Shown: one piece after another, positions 43,439 through 46,905 of the stretch | Numbering within the stretch: the first letter of the stretch is position 1 | Layout: each line of letters begins with the position of its first letter | Source of the DNA: SM1-50 sp964467345 | GTDB lineage: Archaea; Thermoplasmatota; E2; DHVEG-1 | DNA: 46,905 nt | Direction: 5' to 3' | Assembly (NCBI GenBank): GCA_964467345.1 | Contig: CAYXPY010000015.1 | Location: forward strand, 1-46,905 | Notes under the pieces: generated by a model | The model's database searches: none | Told to the model about the DNA's origin: nothing | What the model saw: the letters and a program-made list of their open reading frames with translations, nothing else | Made by a program: the position numbers and the translations under genes

Positions 43439-45013
43439 TCAGATATCTCTCTGAAAGGCGAGTAAATCAAGGGTATGCCAGTCGTCATGATCGTTCATAC
43501 CCCTGGAACCATCAGAGTAATCAACCAGTACATACGTGTATCCGTAGTTCATGCAACTTTTATAGGGACGCCATTTCCACCATCCAAGCTGCCAGGGGTA
43601 ATAGCTATCCATATCATGACCACCAGGTATTCTGATATCCAGCGTATGGCCTAGCTCATGCATATACACACTTGCGTAAGCGACTGCTTTTCCTTTTGGG
43701 GTCGAAGCGAGATGGATGGGTCTTTCAACCCTTTTACTTGAAATCTGATAGGCACCCCAGTACCCATCGTCTGTCCCAAAAACATATCCTGCATAGGTCG
43801 CATCGTAGACGAGTAATCCGTAATGGAACACACCCTTCCTCCAGTTGTCCTCATCATATTGGAGGAAATACTCTTGGTAGATGGCTAGTAATTCTTCATA
43901 AGGTGTCTCAAGGTCGAAAGGAATCATTTCCCCTCCGCCCATGCATCCATCATCCAGATGAAGATAGATATTGTACCTGTCGAATGGGTCTCGAAGCAGC
44001 TCCTTGCTTAGCTCAGGAAAGAGGCTGGCTGGTTCCCCGTTTGGTCCTTCTTCCATCTGGTCAAGCTCTAGGAATATATCTTTTCGAAACGGATCCGACC
44101 CCCATTGAGATGTCAGATATTCTTCAAAGTTATCCAAACCATCGTTATCGAAATCCATACTGGAATAGCCATCCCATTCAAATGGGTTGTAGAAATAGAC
44201 AAACATCCAGGTTTCTGCATGATAATCATAATCAAGTATGGTCCCCCATTTAAATTCCCATTCTATTGGGACCCCATCACCATCATCATCCCTTCCTCGA
44301 TCGTCGACGGTTGGGTCTGTGTGATAGGCATTTACCTCAGTCCAATAGGGGATGTTGTCGCCGTCATAATCAGTTTGCGTGATATCAAAGAGTATCAAAC
44401 TATCGCGATCTTGCTGATAGATGCTGTTATCATCGCATCCATTAAGTCTGCCATATCCACTAAGGTCAGCCCAGGCGAAATACGGATAGATATAGTCATC
44501 CCCGGTCCAGTGTGCTATCTTCAAATTGTAGACGAGTTCTATATCATACTTTCCCAGAAGAACACCACTATTATCACTGAGGTCACAGATCCTATTAAGA
44601 CCAGGTTCCCAGTCCCAGAGCTGGATTTTAATTGAGACGTTTTCTTCCTCGTCAGGTACATTGAGTGTTGCGGACCAAGGTTCTAGTATGTAATCCTGAT
44701 TGAACCATGGTTTGCTTTTAAATTTCTCATCGTTTATGTAGATGACGACGAAAAAATCTGCTTTCCCGACATCATCTATGGTGTCCAACGCTCGTATCTC
44801 CTGTATCGTCACCGTGACTTCGAGATCAACTAAGGGATCGATGTCTTCTCCTAGATTGCCTGAAGGAATTGTTAAACAACCATCAAACAGGTTGTTGATA
44901 TCTTTTGAATCATCGGTAGTGGATTTGTTCGTAGTGTTCACAGCAGATGCCAGTGATGAAAAAAGAAAAATCCCAACGAACACAACGCATAATTTTTTTT
45001 TGTCTATTGTCAT
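43439..45013 (-). CDS. secreted zinc metalloprotease with calcium-binding repeats
   Basis: 524 residues. Signal peptide MTIDKKKLCVVFVGIF to ASAV. A C2-like beta region (LVDLEVTVTIQE) is followed by Asp-rich calcium-binding repeats (DRGRDDDGDGVP, DFDNDGLDNFEEYL). The catalytic site has HELGH (His452, Glu453, His456) with a downstream Met-turn-like CMNYGY, as in metzincins. The C-terminus ends shortly after DDWHTLDLLAF; I see no anchor. AGGGG lies 8 nt before the ATG, and a TTTTAAATAG TATA box follows the palindrome at 45098. Likely extracellular proteolysis. Confidence 0.8.
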   Translation of the reverse strand: MTIDKKKLCVVFVGIFLFSSLASAVNTTNKSTTDDSKDINNLFDGCLTIPSGNLGEDIDPLVDLEVTVTIQEIRALDTIDDVGKADFFVVIYINDEKFKSKPWFNQDYILEPWSATLNVPDEEENVSIKIQLWDWEPGLNRICDLSDNSGVLLGKYDIELVYNLKIAHWTGDDYIYPYFAWADLSGYGRLNGCDDNSIYQQDRDSLILFDITQTDYDGDNIPYWTEVNAYHTDPTVDDRGRDDDGDGVPIEWEFKWGTILDYDYHAETWMFVYFYNPFEWDGYSSMDFDNDGLDNFEEYLTSQWGSDPFRKDIFLELDQMEEGPNGEPASLFPELSKELLRDPFDRYNIYLHLDDGCMGGGEMIPFDLETPYEELLAIYQEYFLQYDEDNWRKGVFHYGLLVYDATYAGYVFGTDDGYWGAYQISSKRVERPIHLASTPKGKAVAYASVYMHELGHTLDIRIPGGHDMDSYYPWQLGWWKWRPYKSCMNYGYTYVLVDYSDGSRGMNDHDDWHTLDLLAFQRDI

Positions 45014-45097
45014 GTTATTTACCCCTTTTTATTTTTATTTAATATAATATATAATAGATTATTACTATTTTAATAGATGTGTTTCCACTATTTAAAA

Positions 45098-45111
45098 TTA
45101 ACACTTGTTAA
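45098..45111. promoter_or_regulatory. palindromic operator, copy C (TTAACACTTGTTAA)
   Basis: Matches copies A and B except for one central base. On the minus strand it is followed within a few nt by TTTTAAATAG, the likely TATA box of the metalloprotease gene. Confidence 0.45.
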
Positions 45112-45283
45112 TTAATGAAGATTTTTTCTCGTTACCATAAAAAAGACCAGTATTTTAACATTCAATGAATACGAAAAATGAAAAATCTATAGATAGAAAA
45201 TGATTTTTATCACATGAACAATGTGCCTAAAAGAGACCTGAAAAACATTTAAAACAGTGGGTGATGGCCAGTTATCTATCAAT

Positions 45284-45303
45284 GGACCCATGGTCTAGTT
45301 GTT
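45284..45303 (+). pseudogene. 5' remnant of a tRNA gene
   Basis: GGACCCATGGTCTAGTTG is the acceptor arm start, position-8 T and D-arm start of an archaeal tRNA (closest by eye to Val/Gln type), and tRNA character stops in the D loop, where it becomes A-rich. A TATA-like CATTTAAAAC about 30-40 nt upstream suits a tRNA promoter. No anticodon arm or 3' part is present nearby. Confidence 0.5.
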
Positions 45304-45373
45304 AAAAAACTTGTCTTTTTCGTCAAATTTTTCGATGAGAAAATCCACAAGGATTTCAGCGGTATTTTCTCAC
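45295..45373 (-). pseudogene. frameshifted copy of a micro-ORF (ENTAEILVDFLIEK...)
   Basis: On the minus strand, a GTG is followed after one extra base by codons for ENTAEILVDFLIEK, ending in TAG inside the tRNA remnant. It matches the intact micro-ORF at 46024-46113 (ENIAEVIVDFLVKK), including A-rich DNA upstream. The extra A after GTG breaks the frame, so it is probably not translated. Confidence 0.5.
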
Positions 45374-45419
45374 GGGCTCTTTCTTTTCTTTTTTTTATAA
45401 ACGATAGAAAAAATTAAAT

Positions 45420-45435
45420 ATATGTTTAAACATAT
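45420..45435. promoter_or_regulatory. 16-bp palindromic operator of vapBC 1
   Basis: ATATGTTTAAACATAT is a perfect palindrome, and ATATGTTTAA repeats again at 45432-45441. It overlaps the A/T-rich core promoter just before the ATG at 45445. RHH antitoxins typically bind such repeats to repress their own operon. Confidence 0.65.
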
Positions 45436-45444
45436 GTTTAATGT

Positions 45445-45657
45445 ATGGGCTTTAAGACGATTACTGTAAAATCAAAGGTTTACAATCAACTCCTTGCAAT
45501 GAAACGAAAAAATGAAAGTTTCAGTGACCTCTTCGAAAGACTAAGCAAAAACAACATAGAGATATTACAAAATCTTCGAGGCTGCATAGAATTTAACAAC
45601 AAAAAGGATCTGATAAGAGATATCAATGAGAAACGAAAAGAGCATCGGTACGGGTGA
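45445..45657 (+). CDS. vapB: VapB-type antitoxin
   Basis: 70 residues. N-terminal beta strand and helix of an RHH/DUF217-type antitoxin (FKTITVKSKVYNQLL, then NESFSDLFERL), with a basic flexible tail for toxin binding (REKRKEHRYG-like NEKRKEHRYG). It neutralises the adjoining PIN toxin and represses the operon through the palindrome just upstream. The ATG lies too near the TATA for a leader, so the mRNA is probably leaderless. Confidence 0.85.
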   Translation: MGFKTITVKSKVYNQLLAMKRKNESFSDLFERLSKNNIEILQNLRGCIEFNNKKDLIRDINEKRKEHRYG

Positions 45658-45663
45658 TCGTAT

Positions 45664-46032
45664 ATGATTCTCTTAGACACCGATGTGTTAATCGAAATCT
45701 TCGATAAACATAGTGCACAAGGTGACATCGCCCTTAAAAAACTTACGGACACAGGGGAAACTATCGCTATCTCTTCGCTGACACTTCACGAGATGAGTTA
45801 TGGTTTGCTCAAATACGGAAAAAAAAGTGTGCCCGATTTAGAAAAACTCGAGATCATCCCATTTTCAAAAGAAGATGCAATCCTTTCAGCAACACTTGAA
45901 ACCGATTACGAAAAGAATGGGCTTTCACGAATCGATTCAATGATAGCAGCCATTGCTATAAACAGGAAAGCAAAACTCTACACATTCAATCAACGGCATT
46001 TCAAAGCTGTCAAACGGTTACAATTACTGTAA
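45664..46032 (+). CDS. vapC: VapC toxin (PIN-domain ribonuclease)
   Basis: 122-residue PIN domain. Metal-binding acidic residues: Asp5 (LLDTDVLIE), Glu43 (LHEMSYGLL), Asp92 (SRIDSMIAA); the fourth position is TFNQRHF, as in many VapC. It cleaves RNA, usually tRNA or rRNA, when freed from antitoxin. GGTGATC, an exact match to archaeal anti-SD, sits just before the ATG and overlaps the vapB stop. Confidence 0.9.
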   Translation: MILLDTDVLIEIFDKHSAQGDIALKKLTDTGETIAISSLTLHEMSYGLLKYGKKSVPDLEKLEIIPFSKEDAILSATLETDYEKNGLSRIDSMIAAIAINRKAKLYTFNQRHFKAVKRLQLL

Positions 46033-46113
46033 GCGAGCTAAGATAAGATATTTATCCTGATGAATTAGTTTTTTGACAAGAAAATCGACGATCACCTCAG
46101 CGATATTTTCCAT
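46024..46113 (-). CDS. 29-codon micro-ORF, relative of the remnant at 45295
   Basis: ATG then ENIAEVIVDFLVKK and QDKYLIL, with a stop overlapping the vapC 3' end by 9 bp. It is preceded on the minus strand by 27 A residues. Two related copies in 1 kb (E-N-x-A-E-x-x-V-D-F-L shared) argue that this is a real repeated sequence, but whether it is translated is not known; it could equally be the tail of a lost gene. Confidence 0.35.
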   Translation of the reverse strand: MENIAEVIVDFLVKKLIHQDKYLILARLQ

Positions 46114-46144
<31 letters not shown>

Positions 46145-46145
46145 A

Positions 46146-46529
46146 TCAAATCACAATCGCATCGCTTAGTTTCGTAAAATCAGAATCCGTTGTTAACAGA
46201 CGTTGATTGATCGAGCGGGCACTCGCAAAAACGATTCCATCAAGAAGCCCAAATTTTGCCACTCCTTTTTTACGAATGCTGTACTTTAATTGAGCCGCAT
46301 CATAGCATATCTTCTCATTCAGAGGAATCACATTCAGTATTTGCTTCAGTTTGGTGATACGTTTTTCCGGGTCAATATTGTTTTTTAAACACCAATCAGC
46401 TAGTTCCCCGATTTGGATTATTGAAATGAAGAGTGGTTCATCTTTGAGATAGGTGTAGAGGTCCTGGAATTTTTTTGAGTTTTTGTCATTTCTGAAGATT
46501 TCTATAATAACGGAAGTGTCTACGAACAT
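46146..46529 (-). CDS. second PIN-domain toxin
   Basis: 127-residue PIN toxin with acidic residues Asp4 (FVDTSVIIE), Glu42 (GELADW), Asp97 (LLDGIVFAS) and Asp115 or Asp117 (TTDSDF). The start overlaps the antitoxin stop (TAATG). It is not closely similar to the first VapC and pairs with a different antitoxin class. Confidence 0.9.
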   Translation of the reverse strand: MFVDTSVIIEIFRNDKNSKKFQDLYTYLKDEPLFISIIQIGELADWCLKNNIDPEKRITKLKQILNVIPLNEKICYDAAQLKYSIRKKGVAKFGLLDGIVFASARSINQRLLTTDSDFTKLSDAIVI

Positions 46530-46750
46530 TAGTATCGCTCCTCTTTTTCCCTTTTAAAAGTTGTTTTCTTTTTATCAACACCAGTCAATTCCAAAAGAAG
46601 TTCGTTTCTTTTGAGTGTTTCAGAGGGGGGTATTGCAACCTGTATAACATCACCTTGATGGAATCCGAGTCCTTCGATAATATGTGATGGTACGAGGATA
46701 CCAAGAGAGTTTCCTATTTTTCTTAATCGTGCTTCGAATACTTCTACCAT
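46529..46750 (-). CDS. SpoVT/AbrB-fold antitoxin
   Basis: 73 residues of swapped-hairpin AbrB type: RLRKIGNSLGILVPSHII, then GFHQGDVIQVAI, with a basic tail (KKTTFKREKEERY) for toxin binding. The ATG at 46750 is chosen because the perfect palindrome at 46758-46773 and a TATA (ATTTATTAAG) lie just upstream; the 18-codon upstream extension would cover them. Partner of the overlapping PIN toxin. Confidence 0.85.
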   Translation of the reverse strand: MVEVFEARLRKIGNSLGILVPSHIIEGLGFHQGDVIQVAIPPSETLKRNELLLELTGVDKKKTTFKREKEERY

Positions 46751-46757
46751 AGTAATT

Positions 46758-46773
46758 GTTATAACGTTATAAC
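46758..46773. promoter_or_regulatory. 16-bp palindromic operator of the AbrB/PIN pair
   Basis: GTTATAACGTTATAAC is a perfect palindrome 7 nt before the antitoxin ATG and beside its TATA box; expected autoregulatory site. Confidence 0.65.
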
Positions 46774-46905
46774 TTAATAAATGTTTCGATTTCAAAACAA
46801 GCATAGAGTCATGAAAAATCCTTTTAACCCCTGGTTTATTTCATGGTTCTGAATTCAGACGCGTGGTTCAGAAAATTCAAACCAATATAGAAATAAAAAA
46901 TATCA

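Larger units (their letters stand above)
45014..45444. other. 431-nt region: metalloprotease promoter, tRNA remnant, broken micro-ORF
   Basis: No intact gene. In order: AT-rich metalloprotease leader, TATA and operator C (45098-45111), an AT-rich spacer, a CATTTAAAAC TATA-like box near 45246, the 5' tRNA fragment at 45284, the frameshifted micro-ORF on the minus strand, a T-rich tract at 45381-45398 and the vapB operator. Confidence 0.5.

Overview
The window is archaeal. Evidence: archaea-restricted families (DUF2240, DUF99, a COG1784-type TctA membrane protein, pyruvoyl-dependent arginine decarboxylase, a stand-alone RAM/AsnC ligand domain, a geranylgeranyl-reductase-family flavoprotein with its own ferredoxin), many starts lying about 25-30 nt downstream of a TATA box with no ribosome binding site (leaderless mRNAs), and GGAGG/GGTGATC sites inside operons. 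The many secreted proteins (gingipain-like, metalloprotease, PKD/Ig-like, PQQ propeller) and a SMPKN-type C-terminus recall the Thermoplasmatota, in particular sediment MBG-D/Thermoprofundales-like protein degraders. That placement is inference only; there is no rRNA or complete tRNA in the window.

Layout. 1-12.4 kb is mostly minus-strand housekeeping: TctA-family protein (cut by the window edge, plus strand), DUF2240 + HisA-like pair, PEP synthase, a secreted C39-like protein (plus strand), arginine decarboxylase, two membrane proteins, then a tight operon DUF99 - ferredoxin - GGR - NAD kinase - JAMM protease, a RAM-domain protein and a 40-aa zinc-ribbon protein. 12.6-16.2 kb is a plus-strand three-gene operon (threonine-synthase-like PLP enzyme, DUF1611, QueC-like PP-loop ATPase) meeting a GNAT acetyltransferase. 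16.7-19.3 kb holds a Cu+ ATPase with an overlapping 48-aa YHS protein.

19.4-25.0 kb is the most striking part: a compact five-gene minus-strand operon of an Fe-S/FAD oxidoreductase, SCP2 lipid carrier, LuxE-type acyl-protein synthetase, second SCP2 carrier and LuxC-type acyl reductase. Together these look like a carrier-based route that activates and reduces a long-chain (possibly isoprenoid) acid, with a flavoprotein redox step. I do not recognise it as a described archaeal pathway.

25.2-40.6 kb is rich in exported proteins: a lipoprotein hydrolase, PKD protein, two C25/gingipain-like proteins, a PQQ propeller and a small secreted protein. Among them lie a cytoplasmic isochorismatase-fold hydrolase and a sensory block of substrate-binding lipoprotein, histidine kinase, response regulator and a tandem-duplicated Lrp regulator. 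40.9-45.0 kb has OsmC, a single-domain lycopene cyclase, an MFS transporter and a secreted metalloprotease, with a repeated palindromic operator (TTAACAATTGTTAA) beside TATA boxes at three places. 45.2-46.9 kb is a plastic segment: a 5' tRNA remnant, two related micro-ORFs (one frameshifted), a 27-T tract and two convergent toxin-antitoxin pairs, each preceded by a 16-bp palindrome.
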